From contig WPIO01000111.1 of the NCBI GenBank assembly GCA_009760855.2, positions 1-64,000 on the forward strand: a stretch of 64,000 bases of DNA, read 5' to 3'. Below are positions 15,976 to 27,040 of the stretch, in pieces. Position 1 is the first letter of the stretch, and every line of letters begins with the position of its first letter. A program made the position numbers and the translations under genes. The notes under the pieces were generated by a model. It ran no database searches and was not told where the DNA came from. It was given only the letters and a program-made list of their open reading frames with translations. The stretch comes from Cristatella mucedo. Its lineage: Eukaryota > Bryozoa > Phylactolaemata > Cristatellidae.

Positions 15976-18900
15976 CTATATTAATATTACCAACATTGCA
16001 AGTATTACATCGTCCTGGATTTAGATTATTACTTAATGAATCAGCAATTCTATAGTGTCCATAAGCATAACTGCAGATTCCACAATCCAACCAGTATCGT
16101 TTTGAATCGAAAGCTGATAGTGCTTTTTTTGTTTGTGTTATAGTATAAATATGATGATTTCTTGTTTGAAATCTCGATTGCTTGCGATAAACATCTTTGC
16201 CAGTCTCAAGACATCCTAAATAATCTGAATGCGATAAGTATTTCTTTACAACATCCTTTTTTGTACCTTTAGCTTTCTTTGCTGAAGACTTCACTTCTAT
16301 ACCATTATTTGTTGAAACTGCTATTTGCATAGAGTACAATTTCGGTCTTAAGAAAACTCCCTCATCTAGTACAACAGAATTCTCTATCATAATTCCATTT
16401 TTATCTTTAATAAAATATTTTGTTTCTGAGTCAATTGTATATTTCTACGAGATCTGATCCTTAAATTTTCCTAAGCTTCCTTTCTTTTTTACCATCATCT
16501 GCTCAAATCCTTCCAATTTGCACACTTCTTGATTTTTTGGATAGTCATATAGATCTAGATAATCTATATAATTCTCGAAGTACTTATAAACATCCTCCGT
16601 ATTTATCTTCATAACTAAAGAATCAGTATCAGTATAAGCAAGTGTAAGCGCATCTCCATAATTATCTTTTATTGTATTATAATAAAAGTCTTGCATTACT
16701 AATTTTGATATCTCAAGAATAGCAAAGCCTAAGTAAATAGGTTTGTTAAGATAGATTTCATGCTTTGTAGTTTCTATTCCAACAAGATTCATGTTGAAAA
16801 GTCTTCTATCTTTAAATCTTGCACTCATAACTCTTTTATTTGATGTTTTAACATCCTTGTCGAACTTTAAATCAAATAACTCAATGTTTACTCTCTCTCT
16901 CACATTTTCCATTGTCTTCCCAAAGAATGCATTATTTTTTAACTTATAATATTCTTTTTCAAACTCATCTTTAGCATTTTTTCTTCTCTCAATGTTATTT
17001 TTAATGTAACCACTCAACCAATCACTTTGCGAAAAACTCATTACTCTATGTATCTTTGTTAATATATAGCCTCTTTCTAAGGCAAACTGTAAATTTCTAT
17101 AGTGGATTATGTATTTTTCTCTTGGTTTAAGATCAAGAATCAGCTTCTCAACTTTGCTTTCATGATCATCTTTAGCTAAAGTTCTATTTTGATAAAATGA
17201 ATACTCATCTTTTGCAACCTCTCTCTTAATAGGTAAAAAAGGGTAATCAGAATAAACACTATGTAAATCCTTCGAGCAGTGCATGTCCACCTCAAAAGCA
17301 TAGCCAGTATTTGAATTTTTTTTTATTCCTAGTATTTTTTGTTTGTAAATGATTTAATCTGCTTCTCATCTAAAAACTTAAAATTACTTGTTGGTAGGAA
17401 TTGAGTCATCGCTGTTGCATAAAGTGAATTTGCATCAACATAGAGTAGCCAACTCTTCTTTTTTGTGCTATCATAATTAGATGCCATTTGGTTGTTAGCC
17501 TTAACATGCCTGCAAGATGCTTGCGTTATACCTCCTCTGATTGCACTCTCAAAGAAATTGAAGTCTTCAAAGTTTGATAATAAATCTAATCTAACTTTTG
17601 AAAATCTTAAACCTGCACACCAAGTTAAACCAGGAGCAGTAAAGAAGTTGGCAGGATCCAGACCGTTAATTCTTTTTGAGAGATGTCTAAAATGTTGAAA
17701 AACATCAGCTAGTTGAAAAACATCCATTTTTAAATAGACATCGCTATATTTTTCTAACGTATCTTCAGTGAGTGGGTCGATCTTCTTCATTAATTTCCAC
17801 ACTTCTTGTGCTCTTTCATAATCCTTTTCTCCAATATTGCTTTAATTTAATGTACTATAAAAACATTTTATTGGAGGCAAACTTTTATCTTCTAACTTTG
17901 AAAAAGAATCAAGATATTCATAAGGAAGAACTCCCTTTGCAGATAATAATTCAAATTCTTTGTCGCTAAGGATAGAAAACTCTCCTTTAGTATATGTTAG
18001 AGGTTTCTCCGACTTAACAACATTATTAACTAAATCTGACAGTCCTTTATTCATCTGCTGAAGTGAATCTCTAAAACTAAGAGCTCCGATTTCAATGCTT
18101 ATATATTTTTCCATATTATTTGCAATTACACTTTTTTAAGTTTTTGACCGTGAAACTCTTGAACTAACAAGTGTGAATCATATCCTTTTAGATTATGTGT
18201 AAATACAGGAAGCTTAAATCTTTCTGAATTAATACTAACATTAAGATTACACTCGTTGTGTGCAGCACCTCTGTATTTGCCAGTAAGATGACAGTGATCT
18301 AGAACCTTATCATCTTTTAATTCTAAATTGCAAATATAACAGACAGTTGCTGAATTGTATTCTTTTTTCTCTTCACTAGTCATCGTCTCGTAATTATATT
18401 TCTTATACTTAGGAAGAATCTCTCTCAACTCTTTTTTTATTGAATCTACTTCCTTTAGTAAATTCTGTACTAACTGTCTTACATTATTTGGTCCCTTAAG
18501 TAATTTAAAACGTCTTCTTTCTCCTCTGTAGTCTATAATTGTATATGCGCTTGAATATGGAATGTGTTTTTGAAAAGAACCTTTTGGGATACTACTATCT
18601 TCCTTATCAGTCTTTCTTACATCACTAAGCAAACATTCAAAGTCTGCATAAGCAACAAATGGACACCATAATATTTTTGAATATTCCTTAAAGTAACACT
18701 TTTCTCCTTCCTCAGGCATTTTTATTCTAGACCTACCATCATTTCCTTTCTTACAAGCATCAATATGTTGTGCAAGTTTATCTTGAGAGTAAAATCTGCA
18801 GATTAACCTCTTACAAGTTAGTTGATTGCCAAATCCCTTTGAGCTTCTGCAAAGCCCATTAAAATTCTTAATAATTACATAATGAGAGACTGTCTTCTCT

Positions 18901-19939
18901 TCATTGCTATATAAAAGAAGATCTAAGTGCTTCTCAGCTTCCTCATCAACTATAAGAAGTGGGCTTAAATCTCTGCTGCAATACTCATAAATATTTATTG
19001 TAATGTCAAACAGTTTTGCTAAAGTAGGTATATCTGTAATGCTTAACGCTTGAGAATATCCAGGTCTTACATTAAACAAGTTTGTCAAAGTAGGAATAAG
19101 GTGATTATATTTTTCAAAAAGTATCTTATTAAGGTCTGCAATTGACTCTGGATGATTGTCTCTAGGATGAAAAAATCTTAATACACACCACAATGCGCAA
19201 CAGTTATCTGATTCATTCTTTATATTCAAGGTTGACCTTTTTTCTCTAATCCTTTAGGCATAGGTAAATAACTCCCTCCAAAACGATGTCTAAAATGAGT
19301 AAACTTTGCATATAAAGCATCAATTGCAGCCAGACTCCAACTAGATCCTTTCTCTAGCCATTCTTCAATCCTCTCTTTAAAAGAAGCGAACTGCATTTTA
19401 ATAATAGACTCAATGTTACTAGACCTATTTATCTTTACATTAGGTTTACCAGAAAATGGCTGATAGGAGAAAGCTCCGTTTTCTGATTCTAGAATTGGAG
19501 ATACAATCATTGTCATTTTTAGATCTTTCTTGTTCTTGAGTATGTCCCTTATCACTCTAATAAGTCCATCGGCAGTTCTATCATAAATTTTATCAAAGTC
19601 TATTTCACTTCTATCTAAACCAACATACTCATAGTCAATAAACTTACCATCAGATGACGTTTTACCTAAAAACCAACCATTCTTCTCAATTCTCATTAAT
19701 CTTCTTGATTCTCTCTCAAATGACCATTGATTATTCTTTACTTCTTTACTTTTGAGAGGAATTTCTACTATTTTATTTGGAATTACTTGCAAGCTAGATA
19801 TCATTTTATCTAAACTAGCCTTTGAAAATGGATACTTAGGCAAAAGCCCTGTTCTTTTTCGTACTTCTTCTCTAACATGTCTAGCGTGATCGCTAAAATT
19901 TTCACCCTCACGTCGCATAACATAATCATTGTTAGACAT
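15956..19939 (-). pseudogene. Protein-primed family B DNA polymerase, five breaks
   Basis: The element's replicative polymerase, about 1,320 codons from ATG 19937-19939 (leader TATATAGTATAAGAT) to TGA 15956-15958. In order it shows: a variable N-terminal region; Exo I F-V-A-Y-A-D-F-E (near 18640); a Cys/His insertion C-x-x-C...D-H-C-H (about 18340-18280); Exo II H-N-L-K-G-Y-D (about 18190); Pol motif A V-D-A-N-S-L-Y (about 17430); motif B K-N-N-A-F-F-G-K-T (about 16920); motif C Y-T-D-T-D-S-L (about 16630); and a C-terminal C-x-x-C pair. It would copy linear DNA from a terminal-protein primer. Breaks: frame changes at A runs near 19240, 18135 and 17345, in-frame TAA 17842-17844 and TAG 16445-16447. 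Key residues survive within the pieces, so decay is recent. Confidence 0.9.
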
Positions 19940-19989
19940 ATCTTATACTATATAAATTTTTTCTTTAAATCAAATTTTATTATGTTAGA

Positions 19990-20180
19990 GTACGGTGGGA
20001 TAAACAACGAAGTAGGCGAAAACACTATGCCGAGCGATAGCGAGTCTAGTGTCGAGCGAGTAGTTGGGTTTTGAAAGTTATGGAGACTAGTGGTCTCAGA
20101 CGAAGACACTCGATCGAGCTGTGCGAGATTGAGGGTCGAGGCTGAGCCCTAGGCTCTATAACGTTCAAAACACTACTACT
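19990..20180. repeat. Right terminal region of the viral element, with internal inverted repeat
   Basis: Beyond the polymerase start the sequence turns GC-richer and symmetrical. Arms 20059-20081 and 20158-20180 pair as an inverted repeat with 20 of 23 bases matching, around a 76-base loop that holds a smaller hairpin (GAGAC-TAGTG-GTCTC, about 20083-20097). Further in, CGAGCGATAGCGAG and GTCGAGCGAG repeat a short motif. The outer arm read inward starts AGTAGTAGTGTTTT. This is probably all or part of the terminal inverted repeat; the matching left copy would lie outside the window. Confidence 0.65.
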
Positions 20181-20361
20181 CCAAGTCTTTTAGCAAAGGA
20201 GACAGGTGCTCAAACCGCTGGGACTTGAAGACTAGCCTTGCAGCCATATTCATAGTCTGCTGCAGTGGCCTAGTTGCTTTCTTTGGTAGCCTAGCCAAAA
20301 GGGAATTACAATAATCAAGCCAAAACAGAACTAAGGAGCTAGATAAGTGTTTTGCAAGCAA
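20181..20361 (-). mobile_element. LINE family B fragment (reverse transcriptase C-terminal region), cut by the viral element
   Basis: The minus frame reads S-L-L-A-R-L-P then A-A-R-L-V-F-K-S-Q-R-F-E-H-L-S-P-L-L-K-D-L, the post-RT region of CR1/L2-like LINEs. It matches the family B copy at about 50930-51000 until the viral element begins. Confidence 0.8.
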
Positions 20362-21034
20362 CTGTGGGAGACAGCATGACCAATAAATAAGGCCATCTTA
20401 TTCATCCCTACTATCACAAGGTCACTATATCCGTAGCGTCAAGCAGAATATCTCCACGTCACACAGAGGGGCGTGTACAATCCATCAATCATAGCTTACT
20501 GCTTCCGAAGGAAGCCCAAAGCACACATGGTACATGATTGTAAAGTGACCTGAGCTTACGCCGCTACTTATGCTGCTACTTATGCCGCCTTACTAAAGAT
20601 TAGGACACACTCATAAAATAAATAATGCACGAATAATGATCAAAATATTGTTAGTCATACTCTGGCTGATGTTTTGGCGTGCCAATATTTTACATGCTAA
20701 CCATCCGGCGATGGCTGCTGCTCACGGCTGACAGAGCATCTAGCAGACTGTTTACCCTAACAATCACCGCTTTACACGCAAAATTCAGTAAGACAAGTAA
20801 CTTACATAATGCGAAAGATCTTAGTCTGGAAGAGCTCCAACAAGCTATGCTGGTCAAGTGGTTGCCTGAATTGTAGCGGTACGCAAACAGCAGTCGCTTA
20901 TCGATCACGCCGGTCGGCAGACTACTTCAGCGGTGACACAGCTGACCAATTCAAGCCGTTTAGAGGTGGAGCTAAGGCTGACTAATGAGATCGCGCGCAC
21001 ACATAGTACTGGCTACAATTTGCCGCATGTACCG
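20362..21034. other. Host DNA, no gene seen
   Basis: Unique-looking sequence. The open frames here lack coding character. Confidence 0.5.
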
Positions 21035-21500
21035 TTGTGGGTGTGGCCACCCCCCCTCACAATGGCGTTCCACCTATGCCGGACCAATCCGCCCGGCCAA
21101 CGGGCGTGCGCGCGGAGTACCACCTCGTTGGGCGTTCGGAGTACCACCTCATTAGGCGCTGCAGTTGAACCGTATCGGCTGAGTAAGCTGGATTTAATTG
21201 CCACGGGTCAGCTGTGGTCGCGTGACCCAGTAGTCCTGCAGCGTAGAACTTTCTACCAGTGCGCAGGCCTGTGCGCACGCTATCCTCTCACTCTCCCCCT
21301 TTTCTCTTTCTGTCTTATCTACTGGCACTCCGGAGCTGCTTACGCGACTGCCACTACCGCTACATCTCTATGCACGCTCGCTCGCTTGCTTGCGTTGCCC
21401 GCGTATGGTACAATACTGCCGTCTTCATCAGTACCGAAACTCGCTTGTGGGAGCTTCGTTCTTCATCGCGAGCCATCGCTTCGCGCTCCTTGCCCTACAC
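21035..21500. repeat. Dispersed repeat C, copy 1
   Basis: GC-rich unit containing GCCCGGCCAACGGG, TTTAATTGCCACGGGTCAG, GTGACC and ACTCCGGAGCTGC in order. The same order recurs at 21645-22220 and, partly, at 22640-22925. No coding potential is evident. Identity unknown. Confidence 0.6.
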
Positions 21501-21644
21501 CGTCGCCGAGTCGCTCTCGAGCAGACTTTTGTTTGCCAATGGATGTAAGGAAAGATTGGACGTAAGAGGTCTGAAAATGACAAATTTATAGTCAAACAAT
21601 TGAACGAATGCAATCGTACGACCGTAGCCGAGAGTCACACCGCT

Positions 21645-22220
21645 CTGCGAGCGTGGCCACGCCACAAAGTGGTTTCGCCCCAGCCGGACTCTCACCACTC
21701 CACTCCGCCCGGCCAAAGGGTACCGCCTTAATGAGACGCGGCAGGCGCGTGGTATCGGCTGACTTATGCTCAATTTAATTGCGACGGGTCAGCGTGGTAA
21801 TGTGACCTCACTAGCTCTGCAGCGACCTACATCTAGCCTTTCCGTCGGCCTGTACGAATGCTATCCCGTCACTCCCTCTTATAATAATCATAATAATAAT
21901 CCTAGCTGATTAAACAGCCTCTTTTGTATAGCGACAAAAGAGCCTTTACGGCTATCACCACCACCTGCAGTGGCGATACAGGATCGCCCACCGCAGGAAT
22001 TGAACCCATGACCTCGGGGCCGAGGTCGTGAAAGCAACCGCCTTACCCAGTGTGCCATGACGGCTACCCTCTTGTCCCCTCGCTCTCCGGAGCTGCGTAA
22101 GCGTCTGAAAATACATGAACATGCAACGCTCGCCCGCTTGCACCGCCTGCCCGTAATACCGCCGTCGTCGCGACGACCGCCGCTCGCCTGTGGGGGGAGG
22201 GGGCCTCGGTCACATTTGCG
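21645..22220. repeat. Dispersed repeat C, copy 2, interrupted by a SINE
   Basis: Shares GCCCGGCCAAAGGG, TTTAATTGCGACGGGTCAG, GTGACC and CTCCGGAGCTGCG with copy 1. The SINE at 21889-22071 splits it within CACTCCCTCTT / CTCTTGTCCCC. Confidence 0.6.
21889..22071 (-). mobile_element. tRNA-derived SINE family 1, copy 1
   Basis: On the minus strand it has A-box-like TGGCACACTGGGTAAGG and B-box GGTTCAATTCC, then a conserved body (CGCCACTGCAGGTGGTGGTGA, AGAGGCTGTTTAATCAGCTAG) and an ATT-rich tail. CCCTCTT occurs at both flanks, a likely short target duplication. Confidence 0.8.
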
Positions 22221-22269
22221 GTGCAGCCCGCCATCTTACGTGCGACAGGCAGCAAACTCCACCTGACCA

Positions 22270-22630
22270 ATGGCTGCCCTTCGCGACAGCTTAGTCGGCC
22301 TTGCAAGCTTTAGCTCTGCAGGTCCTAGACTGTAGAACTCGCTTCCACAATTCTTACGCAACGACATCTATTCTCCAACTGTCGACTATGGCACATCTTT
22401 TTCAGCGGTCCTGAACTGCTACTTCTATGCTACTCACTACCTCAACTGCTCTCCTAACTCTGCTATGCTTCCCACTTTCTCTTTGTTGCGTGAGACGAAG
22501 TCTGCTGGCTACCGAATGCGTACCGAAAGCCGCTTAGGCTGTGAGTGCGCAATACAAAACTCTCCTGCGTAACACCCACATGGTCTTTATGACTTTGTGG
22601 AGTTACTGACGGAGATACATATACATATAT
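22270..22630 (+). mobile_element. LINE family B, 3' end
   Basis: Contains the end of the RT-associated region (G-P-R-L-x-N-S-L-P type: TCCTAGACTGTAGAACTCGC) and the family B tail (CGTACCGAAAGCCGCTTAGG, CACCCACATGG), ending in ATACAT repeats. Truncated at its 5' side and full of stops. Confidence 0.75.
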
Positions 22631-22639
22631 AAATTGGCT

Positions 22640-22925
22640 GTAGCGGGGAATGAACGAGATTTAATTGCGAAGGGCCATCTGGGTTGCTCGAGGCCACTAG
22701 CGATGCAGTGCTCTACTTACTGTTCACCCGCCGGCCTCTGAGGAAGCTATCCACTCTCACTCTCTTTTCACAACTCGTCCTCCAGAGCAGTATACGCGAC
22801 CGCTACGATACCTGTAGGAACGCTAGCCCACGAAAGTCACCTTCGTGATCTGCGTATAATACAGCTGTCGTCCCACTCACATCACCTGCGTTTGGGCTTC
22901 GCCATTCGTCATCCTTATAATAATG
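22640..22925. repeat. Dispersed repeat C, copy 3 (partial)
   Basis: Carries GATTTAATTGCGAAGGGCCA, GCGATGCAGTGCTC and CAGAGCAGTATACGCGACCG in the same order as copies 1 and 2, but more diverged. Confidence 0.5.
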
Positions 22926-23065
22926 ACATATTTAACCTAGTGCCATCAGAGAACTCAATCTCTCCCTCTATGCTCTTAACATTTGCAGCAAAGGAAGCAC
23001 GATCGAATGATTGGTGGTAGCATGCTCAATGACAGCAAGCATAGCACGGCTAGCGGCGATATGTA
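22915..23065 (-). mobile_element. LINE family A 3' tail
   Basis: CAGAGAACTCAATCTC, TTTGCAGCAAAGG and a flanking TAATAATG mark a short, 3'-only LINE-A insertion on the minus strand. Confidence 0.65.
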
Positions 23066-23560
23066 TAGCTCTCTCTTTCTTCGTCTCGCGCCACTGCAGC
23101 ACGCGAGAGCCGAAACAATCGCACCTCCAAGCAGAAAAACCCGACGTGCCACTAGTATCGCCACTCAGCGATAACGAGCCTAGTCGCTGTCAATGCACAT
23201 ACTTTGTATATCATGGTCAGCCATCAGTAAATGTCGATTTAGGCTACAGGAAACCTCGTAAATTAAAGTGTGAATATTAATTACATGCAAGCATCCTCAT
23301 TTCGGATACTAAATTTTGCCAATTTAAGCTGGAGGAGTGGAGCTAGCGGTTTGTACCGAACTGATTACCTGGGTAGAGCATGCAGTACTTCTAATGTTCC
23401 ATTTCATTTCACCAACTTGTTGCAAGGCGAGCGCACTCGCAGACACCCATCTGTCTATGATTGCTTAGATGTTTACCCGAGCAGGATTAAGTCGCCAAGG
23501 ACGGAGGTAATGCGGTACGGGAAGCTAAGGGTCAAGCGATAGGCCCAGCCCGACTTTGCT
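23066..23560. other. Host DNA, no gene seen
   Basis: No recognisable gene or repeat; small open frames only. Confidence 0.45.
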
Positions 23561-23569
23561 GGTTCGACG

Positions 23570-25800
23570 AATCGCCTCAATCCACTGCTATCCACTGCTA
23601 TCTACACTAATTAGGCTAACATCGACGGGACATTAGCGTTGCCGAGCTCAAATTTTAAAGAGCTCACATTTTTCGCTGATATTGTAATGCGCGTTCGATT
23701 TTATCTATCCACCTAATTTGATGTCGCTGCTTGCACACGAAATTATGCAAATGAGGTTTGACGCTGAATGCCTGTATCTCAATCCACCGAAATCCATTTC
23801 AATCCACTGCAATCCATCACAATCCATTCTAGTTCCCGTCAAATGCACCACAAATCAGCTGTGCGCAGCTCCGAAAAGTTTGGCATGTTAAACTGCGCTG
23901 CACGTACAATGTACCCAGAAAATTTCTCACGATTTCGCTCAAGCGTTTGCACGAAGTCCACGGAAATAACATTGCAGTGGCCCAGGCCAATACAGCAATC
24001 CACCGCAATCCAGCACAATCGATTTCCTTCTACCGCGGAACGAAAGAAATTCTGTTCGAAAAGCTTCTTTTTTGATTGCATATGAAAGCACATCCTTCGA
24101 CAATTGCACGTAAAAAAGTTTACTTGAATAGGCGCGGCCGTTTTCGTGCATTTTGCAGCTATCGACTGCAGTAGCCCGGGTCAATATGGTAATCCACTTC
24201 AATCCACTGAATCCACCGCAAGAAAAATCTAAATAGATTGTGCCAAGTTCCAGTTTCTATTGCATATTAAAGTGCACTGTGCTGTGTGCACAACCACGTA
24301 CAATAGAAACAAATTGTGCACCCTCGCACTGTGGCAATGGGCGGCAATCGTCTGAAATGACCTAGGAAACTACCACAATCCACTGTATTCCACTGCAAAT
24401 CATCCTTAAATCGCCATCTCAAAGCTCTCATTGACATCGCATAAAGGACTAGACACAGTTCTAAGTGCACCCACACAATTTTGCTCTAATTATGATTGCA
24501 CGCTGCTCTACTCTTCAGTTATTGTGTACCCGCAAAATTGCACTGTAATTGCCTCGACCATTCTGCAGCCATGCACTGCAATGCACTGCAATCGACTGGA
24601 ACTGCCCGGGCCAGTAAGTCAATCCACCACAACCCGCCGAAAAAGAACCAGAATACGTATAAGCTCTAATAGTGATTGCACGTGGCTCTAATCTTCGGTT
24701 ATTGTGTAATCGCATAATTTTCCAACGACTGCCTCGACCATTCGGCAGCAATGCACTTCAATTGACTGCAATGGCCCGGGCCAGCTGGGCAATCTACAGC
24801 AATCTGATGCAAAATGCCCCTAAATTGGTTTCGCAATGTTCCAATTTTGAATGCATGTTAAAGAGCATACTAGTTAAAGTCAGTCACATCGTTTTAAGCA
24901 ATTGCGCCAATACAATCTCGGGCAATGCATGACAATCTACGGCAACGGCTCGGCTCGAAGTAGCAATCCACAACAGTCCATGGCAAGTCGACCACAGATT
25001 GGCTTCACGAAGTGCCAATCGTCATCGCATTTCACATTTCTTTGGGCTACAAGTAAAATCGTAGGACTTCAAGCTATTGTGCAAGCTGGTGGTCAACGAT
25101 ACGGCGATCGACAGCAATGGCAGTGAGCAACTACTGCAGCCCGCCGCAGTTCGACGAGAAATCGGCTGCACCAAGCTCCAACTCTCATTCCCCGTAACAT
25201 CTCATTGCACGAGCTCACCCTTTCAACACTTTCAACCAGCTCTGACAGTTCAATCATGGGCAATTCATGACAATCGACGGCAATGGCCCAGCAAAATATG
25301 TCAATCCATTATGATCCATCGAAAATCATTGGAAAATGGGTGCGCCAAGATCAAATTTATCTTATCTGTCGCAGCCCACCGTTTTTAAAGTGCAATCAGA
25401 TCCTTTCACCCAATCGCGAGCAATGAATGGCAATCGACAGCAATGGGCCGGACCAATACCCCAATTCCCGGCAAATTGAAGAGAAATTGCAGCTCGGAAG
25501 CCTCAATTGTCATTACATACAATATTACGCTGCGCCCAAAGTAAAATCGTGGCATTTTCAAAATGCTTTGCTCGTTAACTGTCAGCAATGCACGGCATTC
25601 CACAGTAATAGTTGGGGCCGATAGCACAATCCGTGGAAAATTGACAAGATTGGCTGCAATAAACTGTAACTCTCATTTCATGTAACACGTACCGGTTCAC
25701 GAACATAATTTTCACTCACTGTGAACGATCACTCGACGGCAGCGCACGGCAATCGAAAACAATGGCCCGGGAAAATATGCCAATCCAAAACGGTCAGTTT
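23570..25800. repeat. Diverged satellite, about 170-base unit
   Basis: A core like GGCAATCGACNGCAATGGCC followed by CGGGCCAATANGNCAATCCA recurs near 23985, 24178, 24355, 24606, 24776, 24950, 25117, 25287, 25457, 25617 and 25767, mostly 150-180 bases apart. Between cores, GATTGCACG...TTATTGTGTA segments also repeat (for example 24494 and 24674, 180 apart). The open frames in it are by-products. Confidence 0.75.
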
Positions 25801-27040
25801 CGAATGGACCAACAGTTGCTGAGAGAAGCTCCAACTTTTCTTGCGTATTGCACTACATTGCATTAAAAATACTTTATAGCTTGATATTTACTAAATCCAT
25901 GATTAATTCTCCTGCAGTGAATCGTAAATGGCTGAGTAAGATCAAGTTTCCTCAGGGTGAAATTTAAATAACCTGTTGTAATTCCTATAGGTGTGAGAAC
26001 TCTTCTGTGCTGTCGTATTCGGCTACCTATGGCATTTCTGAGTGTATCGGCACAGCCGCTAAATGTTTGTAGTCACGCTAGGGTGGCTTAGGCTTCGCCT
26101 GTTATTGTCAGACTTTTTCAATGGCTAGCACCGTTGCGAGTTATATTTTTCTGTCAATAACGATTGCAAATTCCGCAACGACTCGTTTGCAACCTTACTA
26201 GCTGTTCATTCGATGGCGCCCCAATCAGCAAGGTATTTTCGTAGTTGCAGATCACAATTCAGCATCAACCCTAGTGTAACATATATGGTGACTAGTGCTC
26301 GAGCTAGCTAAGTACCATAAGCAATAATGGCCGAAAAAGATTGTTTCGACCGAAGCGTTCGGCAACACTCTGCATTAGCATAATGATGCAATCGTTGGAC
26401 CAAGTGACTCATGAATTAGAGAATCGGAAAAGCTGTGAGGAGAAACTAAATAGCTTAGGGAATTCTAAATAAAGTTGCCGATTAAATGTTGCCGTCTTGC
26501 TAGGCTGAGATTAAATAAGAATGCTAGAGCAATAAAAATAAATCACATAGAACGCTTACCATCGTAGCTGGCGATCTCGCCTTGAGCCGTGTATTCAACA
26601 ATGCCTATGCTGATTGCTGCATGCTGACGTAGTCGACGTGATAAGGCCACAATGCTCGCTGGCTCACGTTCAATTACCCACGAGTATTTGTCCTTTTCAA
26701 AATCCCCATGTTCACTCCATAAAATTGGTTCCTCAAATAATGTAGTGTCTTTTTAAATCGCGAACCTACACCTTCATGTTATTAAAAACTTTGCAACATC
26801 TTTGGACTTTATCTTTCAGGATCCCACAGCTAATGGTAATGTAACAATCGTAATATTAGCAGTAATACTAATCAGGAAAAGTTATGTATTATCCCACAGA
26901 CCGACCATATATTCTTTTCGGAAATTTATCAGGTTTTTTCCAGAAGTTATTCAATTAAATTAATGATAACACGCGAATTATCAGGACCATGTAAAGAACA
27001 ATTGGCATGGTCTCAGAGAGTGATATGAGAAAACGGTCAG
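25801..27040. other. Host DNA, no gene seen
   Basis: AT-rich unique-looking sequence without recognisable elements. Confidence 0.5.

Larger units (their letters stand above)
1..20180. mobile_element. Integrated adintovirus / Maverick-Polinton-like element (left end outside window)
   Basis: This stretch carries the hallmark set of a Polinton/adintovirus: protein-primed family B DNA polymerase, FtsK/HerA-type packaging ATPase, double-jelly-roll major capsid protein, penton-like single-jelly-roll proteins, adenain-like protease and a PLA2-like virion protein. It is visibly AT-rich and densely coding, unlike the DNA to its right. The right end is at 20180: the sequence to its right (20181-20361) is the minus-strand reading frame of a LINE that matches a second copy near 50930-51000, and the match stops at 20180. 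The element read inward from there begins AGTAGTAGTG, fitting the AG start usual for Polintons. The retroviral-type integrase expected of the family is not in the window, so the missing left part probably holds it. Many genes are broken, so the copy is probably inactive. Confidence 0.9.

Noticed and set aside
7339-17844. In-frame TAA and TAG codons inside conserved viral genes, suggesting a reassigned genetic code
   Set aside because: Most intact genes in the same element end naturally at TAA or TAG in tight gene spacing, and other breaks are frameshifts, so nonsense mutation is the simpler explanation.
20933-22306. Several GC-rich open frames on both strands
   Set aside because: They lie in dispersed repeat C and SINE sequence, have no recognisable domains and overlap in many frames.
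23570-25800. Regularly spaced repeats considered as a CRISPR-like array
   Set aside because: The repeats are diverged, the whole unit repeats rather than repeat-plus-unique-spacer, and the DNA is animal.
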